64,000 bases of DNA from Shewanella aestuarii. Its GTDB lineage: Bacteria; Pseudomonadota; Gammaproteobacteria; Enterobacterales; Shewanellaceae. Below the pieces are notes generated by a model, which worked only from the letters and a program-made list of their open reading frames with translations, was not told the origin of the DNA and ran no database searches. Of this stretch, positions 1 to 9,697 are shown in pieces. Positions within the stretch are counted from its first letter, which is position 1, and every line of letters starts with the position of its first letter. Made by a program: the position numbers and the translations under genes. The stretch spans positions 124,001 through 188,000 of the forward strand of contig NZ_BMOT01000003.1 of assembly GCF_014647215.1 (NCBI RefSeq), written 5' to 3'.

Positions 1-1047
1 GACCTAAAACGTATGATGATTACGGTTTGGGCATGTACATTTCCAGCAATGTTTTTTGGTATGTACAACGTGGGTTTACAAGCGCAAGTTGCACTAGCAG
101 CAGGCTTTGGTGCTCCAGATGTTTGGCAAGTTGGATTGTTTGAATTATTTGGTGCTCAGTTAACCGCTGACTCAGGTATCGCATCCTTGATGTGGTATGG
201 CGCGTGTTTCTTCTTACCTATCTACGCAGTGACTTTCGCTGTCGGTGGTTTCTGGGAAGTATTATTCGCTTCGGTCCGTGGTCATGAAGTTAACGAAGGC
301 TTCTTCGTCACTTCTGTACTGTTTGCGTTAACCTTACCAGCAACAATTCCTTTATGGATGGTGGCTTTAGGTATTACGTTTGGTGTCGTGGTTGCTAAAG
401 AAATCTTTGGTGGTACAGGCCGAAACTTCCTAAATCCTGCATTAGCTGGACGTGCCTTCCTGTTCTTTGCTTACCCATTAAGCATGTCAGGTGATACGAC
501 ATGGGTTGTTGCTGACGGTTTCTCGGGGGCAACGGCATTAAGTCAAGCTGCTCAAGGTACTTTTGATTACGCCAACAACGCTACTTGGATTGATGCTTTT
601 ATGGGCTTTATTCCTGGCTCAGTGGGTGAAGTGTCTACCTTTGCTATCCTATTAGGTGGTTTAGTCATTATCTATACTCGCATCGCGTCATGGCGCATTG
701 TGGGTGGTGTAATGATTGGTATGGCTGCAATCGCAACATTATTAAATGTTATTGGTAGCGACACTAATCCAATGTTTGCAATGCCATGGCATTGGCACTT
801 GGTACTAGGTGGTTTTGCTTTCGGTATGATGTTTATGGCAACAGACCCTGTGTCAGCGTCATTTACTAACTCTGCAAAGTGGGCTTATGGCATTCTAATT
901 GGTGCAATGGTGGTGTTTATCCGTGTGATTAACCCTGCATTCCCTGAAGGTATGATGTTAGCAATTTTATTCGCTAACCTGTTCGCGCCGTTATTTGACC
1001 ACTTCGTCGTTCAAGCAAATATCAAACGGAGGATCGCTCGTGGCTAG
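1..1047 (+). CDS. nqrB: Na+-translocating NADH:quinone reductase subunit B (5' partial)
   Basis: Membrane subunit B of the Na+-NQR complex, which couples NADH oxidation and quinone reduction to sodium export across the inner membrane. The frame is open from base 1, and the first codons (DLKR before the first Met codon at 13) match the family, so the true start lies upstream of the window. Several hydrophobic segments are visible. The motif SGATAL near 520-540 is the covalent FMN site of NqrB (the Thr of SGAT carries FMN in the family). It is followed by nqrC with an 8-base overlap, so translation is probably coupled. Identification is very secure; only the N-terminus is missing. Confidence 0.97.
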   Translation, partial: DLKRMMITVWACTFPAMFFGMYNVGLQAQVALAAGFGAPDVWQVGLFELFGAQLTADSGIASLMWYGACFFLPIYAVTFAVGGFWEVLFASVRGHEVNEGFFVTSVLFALTLPATIPLWMVALGITFGVVVAKEIFGGTGRNFLNPALAGRAFLFFAYPLSMSGDTTWVVADGFSGATALSQAAQGTFDYANNATWIDAFMGFIPGSVGEVSTFAILLGGLVIIYTRIASWRIVGGVMIGMAAIATLLNVIGSDTNPMFAMPWHWHLVLGGFAFGMMFMATDPVSASFTNSAKWAYGILIGAMVVFIRVINPAFPEGMMLAILFANLFAPLFDHFVVQANIKRRIARG

Positions 1048-1834
1048 TAATAAAGATTCGTTTGGAAAAACACTATTTGTTGTGATTGGTCTTTGCTTTG
1101 TCTGCTCTATGTTTGTGTCTACTGCAGCCGTTTTGCTTAAGCCAACACAGCAAGAGAATAAGCTTTTAGATAAGCAAAAGTACATTCTTGAAGCCGCAGG
1201 TTTAGTGGATACTAAAGCCGGCAAGCTTGAAAAGAAAACCGTTATCGACACGTATAACAAATACGTAGAAGCTCGTCTGGTTGATTTGAAAACCGGTGAC
1301 TTTGTAGAAGGTAATGCGGATACTTTTGATGTTGAAAAGGCCGCCCGTACTCCTGCTACATCATTCAAACCAGAACACGACATAGCTTCGGTTAAGCGTG
1401 TTGCAAACACTGGTGTTGTTTATCTAATTAAAGATGACAACAAGCAACTGCAGACTGTCATTATTCCTGTTAAAGGATACGGTCTATGGTCAACCATGTT
1501 TGCATTCTTAGCTGTTGAAGCTGATATGAATACCATTCGTAGCCTTGTGTATTATGACTTTACCGGTTCTGGTGAAACACCAGGTCTAGGTGGTGAAGTT
1601 CAAAATCCACAGTGGATCGCTAAGTGGGAAGGTAAAAAACTTTATAATGAGAATGGTGAGTTAGCTATTCAAGTGACCAAGTTACCTACAGTAGCCGCTT
1701 CTGTTCATGGTGTTGATGCATTATCGGGTGCAACATTGACCAGTAATGGTGTTCAGCATTCATTGACATTCTGGTTAGGTGAAGAAGGTTTTGCTCGCTT
1801 TATTGAAAAAGCACGCAATGGAGGACTTAGCTAA
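1040..1834 (+). CDS. nqrC: Na+-translocating NADH:quinone reductase subunit C
   Basis: Subunit C of Na+-NQR, a periplasm-exposed flavoprotein with one N-terminal membrane anchor (about residues 10-35). The motif SGAT near the C-terminus (Thr about residue 232) is the second covalent FMN site, filled by ApbE, whose gene lies downstream. I chose the GTG at 1040, which follows a GGAGG sequence at about 1027-1032 and gives the usual [14 protein letters not shown] N-terminus of 264 residues. An in-frame ATG at 995 would add 15 residues read from the end of nqrB and is not supported. It overlaps nqrB by 8 bases and nqrD by one base. Confidence 0.95.
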   Translation: MASNKDSFGKTLFVVIGLCFVCSMFVSTAAVLLKPTQQENKLLDKQKYILEAAGLVDTKAGKLEKKTVIDTYNKYVEARLVDLKTGDFVEGNADTFDVEKAARTPATSFKPEHDIASVKRVANTGVVYLIKDDNKQLQTVIIPVKGYGLWSTMFAFLAVEADMNTIRSLVYYDFTGSGETPGLGGEVQNPQWIAKWEGKKLYNENGELAIQVTKLPTVAASVHGVDALSGATLTSNGVQHSLTFWLGEEGFARFIEKARNGGLS

Positions 1835-2466
1835 TGGCTAATGCTAAAGAACTGAAGCAGGTTCTAACCGGACCAATCATCAATAATAACCCTATTGCTC
1901 TGCAAATCTTGGGTGTATGTAGTGCGTTAGCTGTTACCGCTAAAATGGAAACCGCTATCGTAATGACATTAGCATTGACGGTTGTGACTGCTTTTTCTAA
2001 CTTGTTTATTTCGCTTTTGCGTAATCACATTCCTAGCAGTGTTCGTATCATAGTTCAAATGACCGTTATTGCATCTTTAGTAATCGTCGTAGACCAGGTA
2101 TTGCAAGCTTATGCTTATGATATTGCGAAGCAGTTATCTGTATTCGTTGGTTTGATTATTACTAACTGTATCGTAATGGGTCGTGCTGAAGCTTATGCAA
2201 TGAAAACACCTCCTATGATGAGTTTTATGGATGGTATTGGTAACGGTTTAGGTTACGGTGCAATCTTATTATCAGTAGGCTTCATTCGCGAATTATTCGG
2301 TAACGGTTCATTATTCGGTATTGAAATCCTCAGCAAAATCTCTGACGGTGGCTGGTATCAACCAAATGGTTTATTACTACTTCCACCTAGTGCTTTCTTC
2401 TTGATTGGTGGTTTAATCTGGATGATCCGTACTTATAAGCCAGAGCAAGTAGAAGCAAAAGGGTAA
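1834..2466 (+). CDS. nqrD: Na+-translocating NADH:quinone reductase subunit D
   Basis: Integral membrane subunit D of Na+-NQR, 210 residues with about six hydrophobic helices. It is homologous in fold to NqrE; the two together hold the intramembrane Fe-S cluster that passes electrons across the membrane. Cysteines sit in membrane segments (for example in [15 protein letters not shown]), consistent with that role. The ATG shares a base with the nqrC stop codon, and nqrE starts 5 bases after its stop, so it is an inner gene of one operon. Length and sequence are typical of the family. Confidence 0.96.
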   Translation: MANAKELKQVLTGPIINNNPIALQILGVCSALAVTAKMETAIVMTLALTVVTAFSNLFISLLRNHIPSSVRIIVQMTVIASLVIVVDQVLQAYAYDIAKQLSVFVGLIITNCIVMGRAEAYAMKTPPMMSFMDGIGNGLGYGAILLSVGFIRELFGNGSLFGIEILSKISDGGWYQPNGLLLLPPSAFFLIGGLIWMIRTYKPEQVEAKG

Positions 2467-2471
2467 GCAGA

Positions 2472-3080
2472 ATGGAACATTATATTAGTTTATTAATTCG
2501 TTCAATATTCATTGAGAACATGGCATTAGCCTTCTTCTTGGGTATGTGTACCTTCTTAGCTGTGTCTAAAAAAGTGACTACCTCGATGGGTTTGGGTGTA
2601 GCTGTTATTGTGGTTTTGGCCATTTCAGTACCTGCTAACCAAATTATCTATCAGGGTTTACTTGCACCTGGCGCACTGGCTTGGGCTGGCGTACCAGAAG
2701 CAGACTTAAGCTTCTTGAAGTTTATTACCTTTATTGGTGTGATTGCTGCGCTAGTACAAATTTTGGAAATGACCTTAGATAAGTACTTTCCACCTTTATA
2801 CAACGCGTTAGGTATCTTCTTACCATTGATTACTGTTAACTGTGCAATTTTCGGTGCAGTATCATTTATGGTTGAGCGTGACTACAACCTAGGCGAAAGC
2901 GTAGTGTTTGGTATTGGCTCTGGGATCGGCTGGGCGTTAGCAATTGTATTGTTAGCGGGTATCCGTGAGAAAATGAAGTATTCTGATGTGCCAAATGGTC
3001 TACGTGGCTTAGGTATTACCTTTGTGACAGCAGGTCTTATGGCTCTAGGTTTCATGTCGTTCTCTGGTGTTTCTTTGTAA
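2472..3080 (+). CDS. nqrE: Na+-translocating NADH:quinone reductase subunit E
   Basis: Integral membrane subunit E of Na+-NQR, 202 residues and about six membrane helices, paralogous to NqrD. The stretches [13 protein letters not shown] and [14 protein letters not shown] carry the conserved Cys residues that ligate the Fe-S cluster shared with NqrD. The gene lies 5 bases after nqrD. A 47-base gap then leads to nqrF. NqrM, encoded at 5511-5732, is the known factor for installing this cluster. Confidence 0.96.
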   Translation: MEHYISLLIRSIFIENMALAFFLGMCTFLAVSKKVTTSMGLGVAVIVVLAISVPANQIIYQGLLAPGALAWAGVPEADLSFLKFITFIGVIAALVQILEMTLDKYFPPLYNALGIFLPLITVNCAIFGAVSFMVERDYNLGESVVFGIGSGIGWALAIVLLAGIREKMKYSDVPNGLRGLGITFVTAGLMALGFMSFSGVSL

Positions 3081-3127
3081 GAAACACTGAGACGAAGCAT
3101 TAATTTGAACCTTTAAGGAATAAGTGA

Positions 3128-4375
3128 ATGGGTATTCTTGAATCTACTCCAATAGATGTTTATCTAGGTGTGAGTATGTTTACCGTCATCGTACTTGTGT
3201 TGGTTTTAGTGATTTTATTTGCTAAGTCGAAACTGGTTGCGAGCGGTGATATCACCATTGGTATTAATGGTGATGCTGATAAAGCAATTAAAACAGGCGC
3301 CGGTGGCAAGTTACTTGGTGCTTTATCAAACAGCGGTATTTTCGTATCGAGTGCATGTGGTGGCGGTGGCTCTTGTGGCCAGTGTCGTGTACATATTAAG
3401 TCTGGTGGTGGAGATATTCTTCCTACAGAGCTTGATCACATTAGCAAAGGCGAAGCTCGTCAAGGCTGTCGTTTAGCCTGTCAGGTTAACGTTAAAACCG
3501 ACATGGAAATTGAGCTAGAAGAAGAAATCTTCGGGATCAAAAAATGGGAATGTGAAGTTATCTCTAACGATAACAAAGCCACTTTCATTAAAGAGCTTAA
3601 GCTGCAAATTCCTGATGGTGAATCAGTGCCATTCCGCGCAGGCGGTTATATTCAGATTGAAGCACCAGCTCACCATGTTAAATATGCTGAGTTTGATGTA
3701 CCTGAAAAATACCGTGGCGACTGGGAACATTTCGGTTTCTTCAAGTTAGAATCTAAAGTCGACGAAGAAACTGTTCGTGCATACTCCATGGCTAACTATC
3801 CTGAAGAGTTTGGCATTATTATGCTGAACGTGCGTATTGCAACGCCACCACCACGTAATTTGAGCTTACCTTGCGGTAAGATGTCATCATTCATCTGGAG
3901 CTTAAAAGCCGGTGATAAAGTGACAATTTCAGGCCCGTTTGGTGAGTTCTTCGCAAAAGATACTGATGCAGAAATGGTATTTGTCGGCGGTGGTGCTGGT
4001 ATGGCGCCAATGCGTTCGCACATTTTTGACCAACTTAAGCGTCTTAATTCTAAGCGTAAGATGAGTTTCTGGTACGGTGCGCGTTCTAAGCGTGAAATGT
4101 TCTATGTGGAAGATTTTGACGGTCTAGCGGCTGAAAACGAAAACTTCCAATGGCATGTAGCATTGTCAGATCCTCAAGCTGAAGATAACTGGACTGGTTA
4201 TACAGGTTTTATTCATAACGTTTTATATGAAAACTACCTACGTGATCATGATGCACCAGAAGATTGTGAGTTCTATATGTGTGGACCTCCAATGATGAAC
4301 GCGGCAGTTATTGCGATGTTAAAAGATTTAGGCGTAGAAGATGAAAACATCTTATTAGATGACTTCGGCGGTTAA
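3128..4375 (+). CDS. nqrF: Na+-translocating NADH:quinone reductase subunit F
   Basis: The NADH-oxidising subunit F of Na+-NQR, 415 residues. In order: one N-terminal membrane helix (about 11-32), a plant-type [2Fe-2S] ferredoxin domain with Cys77, Cys83, Cys86 and Cys118, an FAD-binding domain containing RAYSMANY, and an NAD-binding domain with [11 protein letters not shown] and a CGPPMM motif near the end. Electrons enter here from NADH on the cytoplasmic side. An AAGGA ribosome binding site at about 3116 supports the ATG. The last structural nqr gene; a strong terminator follows it. Confidence 0.97.
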   Translation: MGILESTPIDVYLGVSMFTVIVLVLVLVILFAKSKLVASGDITIGINGDADKAIKTGAGGKLLGALSNSGIFVSSACGGGGSCGQCRVHIKSGGGDILPTELDHISKGEARQGCRLACQVNVKTDMEIELEEEIFGIKKWECEVISNDNKATFIKELKLQIPDGESVPFRAGGYIQIEAPAHHVKYAEFDVPEKYRGDWEHFGFFKLESKVDEETVRAYSMANYPEEFGIIMLNVRIATPPPRNLSLPCGKMSSFIWSLKAGDKVTISGPFGEFFAKDTDAEMVFVGGGAGMAPMRSHIFDQLKRLNSKRKMSFWYGARSKREMFYVEDFDGLAAENENFQWHVALSDPQAEDNWTGYTGFIHNVLYENYLRDHDAPEDCEFYMCGPPMMNAAVIAMLKDLGVEDENILLDDFGG

Positions 4376-4385
4376 ATTGATTAAA

Positions 4386-4417
4386 TTAAGGTGCTATTAC
4401 AGCACCTTAATTTTTTT
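4386..4417 (+). terminator. Intrinsic terminator after nqrF
   Basis: A 10-bp perfect stem (TTAAGGTGCT with AGCACCTTAA) around a short ATTAC-type loop, followed by a run of seven T. It should end most nqr transcripts before apbE. Confidence 0.85.
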
Positions 4418-4419
4418 AT

Positions 4420-4457
4420 AAATTGCAGCTCGTTAACTCGGCTGCAATTTTTGTTTT
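4420..4457 (+). terminator. Second hairpin upstream of apbE
   Basis: AAATTGCAGC at 4420 pairs with GCTGCAATTT at 4441, followed by TTGTTTT. It forms a tandem terminator with the hairpin just before it, 17 bases upstream of the apbE start codon. Partial read-through could set apbE levels; that part is inference. Confidence 0.55.
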
Positions 4458-4474
4458 AAAGAATATAGAGCATT

Positions 4475-5485
4475 ATGGTTAATTTACTTCGCAGCGTTAT
4501 TTTTATGGCAGTGATAAGCCTTATCACTGCCTGTTCTCAGCCTGAAACTACAGTGCAGTTAGCAGGTAAGACTATGGGCACGACGTATCACATTACTGTG
4601 ATAGCCAATGCTCAATTGCCAGAAGCAAACTTGTTACAAACAGAAATCGATATGGCACTGGAAATTGTTAATAATCAAATGTCCACCTATCGACCGAATT
4701 CTGAGTTATCGCGATTTAATCAACTTCAGATAAGGCAAGGTACAGAGGTCTCAGCTGATACACTGACTGTGGTTAATGAAGCTATTCGTTTATACGAGGT
4801 GACTAATGGGGCATTGGACATTACTATCGGCCCGCTGATTAATCTTTGGGGTTTTGGCCCTGATAAGCGCCCAACCACATCTCCATCGTTAGAGGCTATT
4901 GAAGCCGCTAAAGCAAAAACTGGCTTATCTGAGCTGACAATAGATGGAAATCGACTCGTCAAAGATAATGCAGATTTGTATGTCGATTTATCATCGATTG
5001 CTAAAGGTTTTGGTGTTGATAAAATTGCCAGCTTATTAGACAAGTACCAAGTATCTGGTTATTTAGTTGAAATTGGTGGCGAAATTAGCGTTAAAGGCCA
5101 TAAAGCAGATGGTAGCAAATGGCGAATCGCGGTTGAAAAGCCGACCGAAGATGGCCAAGAGGTGCAGCAAGTCATTGAACTTGATACAATGGCCTTAGCT
5201 ACATCAGGTGATTATCGCATTTATCATGAAGAAAATGGCGAGCGTTTTTCTCATTTAATAGATCCACGTAGCGGCTATCCTATTAAGCACAAATTAGCTT
5301 CAGCAACGGTATTGCATAAAAGCTCAATGACAGCAGACGGTTATGCAACAGCTATGATGGTACTTGGAACTGAAGCATCATTAGCACTTGCCAAAGAGCA
5401 AAATTTAGCAATAATGCTGATTGAAAAGCAGGAACAGGGTTATCAGGTCTATTACAGCGAGGCCTTCAAGCCTTATCTTAATTAA
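4475..5485 (+). CDS. apbE: FAD:protein FMN transferase (ApbE)
   Basis: ApbE-family flavin transferase, 336 residues. It moves FMN from FAD onto Thr in target motifs, including the SGAT sites of NqrB and NqrC seen upstream. The N-terminus is a lipoprotein signal with lipobox LITAC, so the mature protein should be anchored on the periplasmic face. Family motifs visible include GKTMGTTYHI near the mature N-terminus, DLSSIAKGFGVD, EIGGEI and SHLIDPRSGYP. It sits between nqrF and nqrM, which fits a dedicated maturation role for Na+-NQR. Twin hairpins upstream may lower its expression relative to the structural genes. Confidence 0.95.
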   Translation: MVNLLRSVIFMAVISLITACSQPETTVQLAGKTMGTTYHITVIANAQLPEANLLQTEIDMALEIVNNQMSTYRPNSELSRFNQLQIRQGTEVSADTLTVVNEAIRLYEVTNGALDITIGPLINLWGFGPDKRPTTSPSLEAIEAAKAKTGLSELTIDGNRLVKDNADLYVDLSSIAKGFGVDKIASLLDKYQVSGYLVEIGGEISVKGHKADGSKWRIAVEKPTEDGQEVQQVIELDTMALATSGDYRIYHEENGERFSHLIDPRSGYPIKHKLASATVLHKSSMTADGYATAMMVLGTEASLALAKEQNLAIMLIEKQEQGYQVYYSEAFKPYLN

Positions 5486-5510
5486 ACCATCCATTAAACT
5501 GGAGTCCAAA

Positions 5511-5732
5511 ATGAGCGAGTTAATAGCGACATTTGTGGTGTTATTAGTTTTTTTCGTATTGATGTCAATTGGTTATATTGTTAAGAAAAAAGCTGTGGAA
5601 GGAAGCTGTGGCGGTTTAGGCGTGTTAGGCATCGAAAAAGCATGTGATTGTGATGATCCATGTGACAAACGTAAACGCCGTATGGCCGAAGAAGAGCGCC
5701 GCGAGAAGTTAGCGCAAAATCGCATTATCTAA
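5511..5732 (+). CDS. nqrM: Na+-NQR maturation protein NqrM
   Basis: Small DUF539/NqrM protein, 73 residues. It has one membrane helix (about residues 5-26) followed by a Cys-rich cytoplasmic stretch with CGG and CDCDDPC, then a basic, charged tail. NqrM is known to be needed to deliver iron or assemble the cluster between NqrD and NqrE. The ATG at 5511 is preceded by GGAG at 5501 and gives the standard length; an upstream in-frame ATG at 5421 lies inside apbE and is rejected. It is 25 bases after apbE, probably cotranscribed, and is followed by a terminator. Confidence 0.94.
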   Translation: MSELIATFVVLLVFFVLMSIGYIVKKKAVEGSCGGLGVLGIEKACDCDDPCDKRKRRMAEEERREKLAQNRII

Positions 5733-5769
5733 CATTCAGCTTTTTATAATTTGAATACGTTTGCTTTTA

Positions 5770-5801
5770 AACAGCCCACTTATCAAGTGGGTTGTTTTGT
5801 T
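5770..5801 (+). terminator. Intrinsic terminator after nqrM
   Basis: The stem AACAGCCCACT pairs with AGTGGGTTGTT around a TATCA-type loop, followed by TTGTTTATTT. It closes the nqr-apbE-nqrM unit. Confidence 0.75.
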
Positions 5802-5944
5802 TATTTGCTTTGATAGGCAGCATTTTTACTCATCTGACTAGCAAGTCAGCTAAAGCTTAGGTAAGCTGTTGCCATTATATGTGTATGTCCCTGTCGAATT
5901 ACTTGTAAGTTATTAAAGTAAGTCATTCCAAACCAATTTTAATT

Positions 5945-5965
5945 GTGTTGATAATTTATCGACAC
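5945..5965 (+). promoter_or_regulatory. Hairpin in the greA leader
   Basis: GTGTTGATAA faces TTATCGACAC, ten pairs with one G-T wobble, 33 bases upstream of the greA ATG and followed by a T-rich stretch (GCTTTTGTTTT). It resembles a weak attenuator or a protein site. E. coli greA has a known leader attenuator; an equivalent role here is inference only. Confidence 0.35.
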
Positions 5966-5997
5966 GGGATGCTTTTGTTTTATGGAGATCACTTAAC

Positions 5998-6474
5998 ATG
6001 AATAAAGTTCCAATGACTGTTGTTGGTGCTGATCAATTACGTAAAGAATTAGAAATCTTAAAGTTTGATCGTCGCCCTAAAATTACTGAAGCAATTGCAT
6101 CTGCCCGTGAGCTTGGTGATTTGAAAGAGAATGCCGAATATCATGCCGCACGTGAAGAGCAAGGTATTTGTGAAGCGCGCATTCGTGATATTGAAGGTAA
6201 ATTGTCTAATGCTCAAATTATCGATGTCACAAAAATTGAAAATACCGGTAGGGTCATTTTTGGTACTACAGTTGCCATTTTAAATATCGAAACCGACGCA
6301 GAAGTTACCTACCGTATTGTGGGTGACGATGAGGCTGATATTAAGCAAAACTTAATTTCAGTTAACTCGCCAATTGCCCGTGGTTTAATTGGTAAAAATG
6401 AAGGCGATGAAGTAGGTATAGCAACTCCAGGTGGCATCACTGATTATGAGATTATCTCTGTTGAATATATCTAA
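5998..6474 (+). CDS. greA: Transcription elongation factor GreA
   Basis: GreA rescues arrested RNA polymerase by stimulating cleavage of the nascent RNA 3' end through the secondary channel. The 158-residue length is standard. The N-terminal half is the helical coiled coil with the tip sequence [15 protein letters not shown] carrying the catalytic acidic residues; the C-terminal half is the FKBP-like globular domain ending with [17 protein letters not shown] site at about 5985 supports the ATG. It is monocistronic, with terminators on both sides. Confidence 0.97.
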   Translation: MNKVPMTVVGADQLRKELEILKFDRRPKITEAIASARELGDLKENAEYHAAREEQGICEARIRDIEGKLSNAQIIDVTKIENTGRVIFGTTVAILNIETDAEVTYRIVGDDEADIKQNLISVNSPIARGLIGKNEGDEVGIATPGGITDYEIISVEYI

Positions 6475-6503
6475 CATAGATAATTCGCTATCGTTTAAGT
6501 AAT

Positions 6504-6535
6504 AAAAAACCACTGCATAGGCAGTGGTTTTTTTG
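6504..6535 (+). terminator. Terminator between greA and yhbY (both strands)
   Basis: AAAAAACCACTGC and GCAGTGGTTTTTTT form a strong hairpin with A and T tracts on both sides. It can end greA transcription and also transcription from yhbY on the other strand. Confidence 0.85.
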
Positions 6536-6588
6536 TTACTGAATAATTCACAAAATAAGCTAATACATATGCCTATTTATCTATAAGA

Positions 6589-6888
6589 TTATTTTGCTTT
6601 TGGGATCGCAATCTTCATTTCTGGAGATTGACGGAAAATAACGAGAATATGGCCGATAGTTTGCACTTTCGTAGACTGAGTTTCACGTATAATGGCGTCA
6701 ACGATGGCATTTTTAAGTTCTCTATCAGAAGAGGCTACTTTCACTTTGATCAATTCGTGATGATTAAGAGCGCTATCAATTTCAGCCAGAACACCTTCAG
6801 TCAAACCATTGGCACCAAGCATCACAACTGGCTTTAAACTGTGTGCCAATCCCTTTAGATGCTGTTTTTGTTTGGTTGTTAAGTTCAT
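6589..6888 (-). CDS. yhbY: Ribosome assembly RNA-binding protein YhbY
   Basis: A 99-residue stand-alone CRM-domain protein that associates with pre-50S ribosomal particles. The GxxG loop typical of the CRM fold is seen in MLGANGLTEGV, and the N-terminus MNLTTKQKQHLKGLAH is characteristic. It is transcribed divergently from rlmE, another 23S rRNA maturation gene, with 90 bases between them, an arrangement common in gammaproteobacteria. Nothing unusual is seen. Confidence 0.93.
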   Translation of the reverse strand: MNLTTKQKQHLKGLAHSLKPVVMLGANGLTEGVLAEIDSALNHHELIKVKVASSDRELKNAIVDAIIRETQSTKVQTIGHILVIFRQSPEMKIAIPKAK

Positions 6889-6978
6889 TTATACCAACTT
6901 TTGCTGAGTTACTGTTGAAAAACGGCTATTCTACCCTTATATACTCTTTATGTAACTCTCAATCGTTGCGGAATTTCA

Positions 6979-7608
6979 ATGGTAGCTAAAAAACGTACGG
7001 CCAGTTCGAGTCGTTGGATGCAAGAACACTTTGATGATCATTATGTAAAATTAGCTCAAAAAAGAGGGATGCGCTCTAGAGCTGCGTTCAAGTTAGAGGA
7101 AATTCAGCAAAAAGATCAATTAATTAAACCCGGAATGACAGTGGTCGATTTGGGCGCTGCACCTGGTGGATGGTCACAAGTTGCTGTTAAATTGGCTGGC
7201 GACAAAGGTAAAGTCATCGCCTGTGACATTTTACCTATGGATCCAATTGTGGGCGTTGATTTCCTTCAGGGTGATTTTAGAGAAGAAAAAGTACTTGAAG
7301 CTTTGCTTACTCGTGTAGGTGAAGATAAAGTGGATGTGGTATTATCCGATATGGCACCCAATATGAGTGGCGCAGATGTTGTTGACCAACCACGAGCTAT
7401 GTATTTAGTTGAGTTAGCGTTAGACATGTGTCATCAAGTATTGGCGCCAAACGGCTGCTTTGCCGTCAAAGTCTTTCAGGGGGAGGGGTTTGACGATTAT
7501 ATGAAGTCGGTTAAAGAAGCATTTAAGGTTGTAAAAACCCGTAAACCTGACTCTTCTAGGGCTCGTTCTAGAGAAGTCTATTTAGTGGCGACTGGTTACA
7601 AGTTGTAG
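6979..7608 (+). CDS. rlmE: 23S rRNA 2'-O-ribose U2552 methyltransferase (RlmE/FtsJ)
   Basis: S-adenosylmethionine-dependent methyltransferase that modifies U2552 of 23S rRNA late in 50S assembly. Its 209 residues match the family, and the catalytic tetrad falls at Lys38, Asp124, Lys164 and Glu199, the same numbers as in E. coli. The SAM motif [14 protein letters not shown] is intact. It lies 46 bases upstream of ftsH, the classical ftsJ-ftsH pair, so cotranscription is likely. Confidence 0.97.
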   Translation: MVAKKRTASSSRWMQEHFDDHYVKLAQKRGMRSRAAFKLEEIQQKDQLIKPGMTVVDLGAAPGGWSQVAVKLAGDKGKVIACDILPMDPIVGVDFLQGDFREEKVLEALLTRVGEDKVDVVLSDMAPNMSGADVVDQPRAMYLVELALDMCHQVLAPNGCFAVKVFQGEGFDDYMKSVKEAFKVVKTRKPDSSRARSREVYLVATGYKL

Positions 7609-7654
7609 TAGTCTAATATCCATTATCGCAAGACTGTAATAGAGGTCTAATAAT

Positions 7655-9619
7655 TTGAGTGACATGGCAAAAAATTTAATACTCTGGGTCGTCATCGCTG
7701 TTGTGTTGATGTCTGTATTTCAGGGTTATTCCCCCACTTCTTCGAACTCGCAGAAGATGGATTATTCCGCATTTCTTGATAATGTTCGCGATGGTCAAAT
7801 TAATACTGTTGAGATTAAAAGTGACCAACGTACGATTGAAGGAACCAAGCGTACAGGTGAGAAATTCACTACAATCATGCCTATGTATGACCAAGATTTA
7901 ATTAATGATCTTGACCGTAAAGGTATATCTATGAAAGGCCAGGAAGCTGAAGAGTCAAGTTTCTTGACGCAAATCTTCATTTCATGGTTCCCAATGTTGC
8001 TGCTTATCGGTGTATGGATTTTCTTCATGCGTCAGATGCAAGGTGGTGGCGGTAAAGGCGCAATGTCATTTGGTAAAAGTAAAGCCAAGTTGATGAGCGA
8101 AGATCAAATTAAAACCACTTTTGTTGATGTCGCAGGTTGTGATGAGGCAAAAGAAGAAGTTAAAGAACTAGTTGATTATTTACGTGATCCAACAAAGTTT
8201 CAGAAACTCGGCGGACGTATTCCTACAGGTGTTTTAATGGTAGGTCCTCCAGGCACAGGTAAAACCTTACTTGCGAAAGCCATTGCTGGTGAATCAAAAG
8301 TGCCTTTCTTTACTATTTCAGGTTCAGACTTTGTTGAAATGTTCGTTGGTGTCGGTGCATCTCGCGTGCGCGACATGTTTGAACAAGCGAAAAAGTCTGC
8401 ACCATGTATTATTTTCATCGATGAAATCGATGCAGTCGGTCGTCAACGTGGTGCCGGTTTAGGCGGTGGTCATGACGAACGCGAGCAAACATTAAACCAA
8501 ATGCTGGTTGAAATGGATGGTTTTGAAGGGAATGAAGGTGTCATTGTGATCGCTGCGACCAACCGTCCAGACGTTCTTGACTCTGCCCTATTACGTCCAG
8601 GTCGTTTTGACCGTCAGGTGGTTGTAGGCTTACCGGATGTTCGTGGTCGTGAACAAATTCTTAAAGTGCATATGCGTAAAGTGCCATTATCTGATGATGT
8701 TAAAGCCAGTGTTATCGCACGTGGTACACCTGGTTTCTCTGGTGCGGATCTCGCTAACCTAGTCAACGAAGCTGCGCTGTTTGCTGCCCGCGGCAATCGT
8801 AGAATGGTTGGCATGGAAGAGTTTGAACGTGCAAAAGATAAAATCATGATGGGTGCAGAACGTCGCTCAATGGTTATGTCTGAAGCAGAGAAAGAAATGA
8901 CCGCATACCATGAAGCTGGCCATGCAATTGTTGGTTGCTTAGTACCGGAACATGATCCTGTGCACAAAGTGACAATTATTCCTCGTGGCCGTGCACTAGG
9001 CGTAACCTTCTTCTTACCTGAAGCTGACGCCGTCAGCCAAAGTCGACGCAAGCTAGAGTCACAAATCTCGGTGGCTTATGGAGGACGTTTAGCAGAAGAG
9101 TTGATTTACGGTAGCGAGAAAGTCTCTACAGGTGCTTCTCAAGATATTAAATATGCCACTTCGATAGCGCGTAATATGGTTACCCAATGGGGCTTCTCTG
9201 ATAAATTGGGGCCATTACTGTATGCTGAAGAAGAAGGTGAAGTTTTCTTAGGTCGCAGTATGGGCAAAGCTAAGGGAATGTCAGGCGACACAGCTGCGTT
9301 AATAGATTCTGAAATAAAAGTTTTTATTGATAAAAACTATCAGCGAGCTAATCAGATTTTGACTGATAACCTTGATATTTTGCATGCTATGAAAGATGCG
9401 TTGATGAAGTTTGAAACCATTGATTCTTTACAGATTGACGATTTAATGAATCGCCGTGAAGTACGTCAACCTGCTGATTGGCAAGTTGATGACTCATCTG
9501 ACGATAAAGGTAATGGTAAACCTCAAGCTGCAGATGATAAAAAAGACGACGTGGTTTCGAGTGCCGATGACGCACCTAAAAAAGATGAATTAAATACTGA
9601 TGAATCACCCGCTAAATAA
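7655..9619 (+). CDS. ftsH: ATP-dependent zinc metalloprotease FtsH
   Basis: Hexameric inner-membrane AAA+ protease that degrades misfolded membrane proteins and short-lived regulators. The 654 residues contain: TM1 at about 8-25, a periplasmic domain, TM2 near 106-127, an AAA+ module with Walker A GPPGTGKT and Walker [10 protein letters not shown], and the zinc motif HEAGH. The C-terminal tail is long and Asp/Lys rich. I used the TTG at 7655 (MSDMAKNL), as in E. coli; an ATG at 7664 is the alternative. A GAGG sequence about 12 bases upstream fits. Confidence 0.96.
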   Translation: MSDMAKNLILWVVIAVVLMSVFQGYSPTSSNSQKMDYSAFLDNVRDGQINTVEIKSDQRTIEGTKRTGEKFTTIMPMYDQDLINDLDRKGISMKGQEAEESSFLTQIFISWFPMLLLIGVWIFFMRQMQGGGGKGAMSFGKSKAKLMSEDQIKTTFVDVAGCDEAKEEVKELVDYLRDPTKFQKLGGRIPTGVLMVGPPGTGKTLLAKAIAGESKVPFFTISGSDFVEMFVGVGASRVRDMFEQAKKSAPCIIFIDEIDAVGRQRGAGLGGGHDEREQTLNQMLVEMDGFEGNEGVIVIAATNRPDVLDSALLRPGRFDRQVVVGLPDVRGREQILKVHMRKVPLSDDVKASVIARGTPGFSGADLANLVNEAALFAARGNRRMVGMEEFERAKDKIMMGAERRSMVMSEAEKEMTAYHEAGHAIVGCLVPEHDPVHKVTIIPRGRALGVTFFLPEADAVSQSRRKLESQISVAYGGRLAEELIYGSEKVSTGASQDIKYATSIARNMVTQWGFSDKLGPLLYAEEEGEVFLGRSMGKAKGMSGDTAALIDSEIKVFIDKNYQRANQILTDNLDILHAMKDALMKFETIDSLQIDDLMNRREVRQPADWQVDDSSDDKGNGKPQAADDKKDDVVSSADDAPKKDELNTDESPAK

Positions 9620-9637
9620 GCTGGTGTGAGTGATAAA

Positions 9638-9665
9638 GAAAACCCCGAAAGGGGTTTTCTTGTTT
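9638..9665 (+). terminator. Intrinsic terminator after ftsH
   Basis: AGAAAACCCC and GGGGTTTTCT flank a GAAA loop, followed by TGTTTT. A strong hairpin that separates ftsH from folP at least in part. Confidence 0.85.
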
Positions 9666-9697
9666 TAATTAGTAAAACATTTACGGGTTATAAAATC

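Noticed and set aside
8614..9051. 145-residue minus-strand open frame
   Set aside because: Antisense to the FtsH AAA+ and protease domains; no independent evidence.
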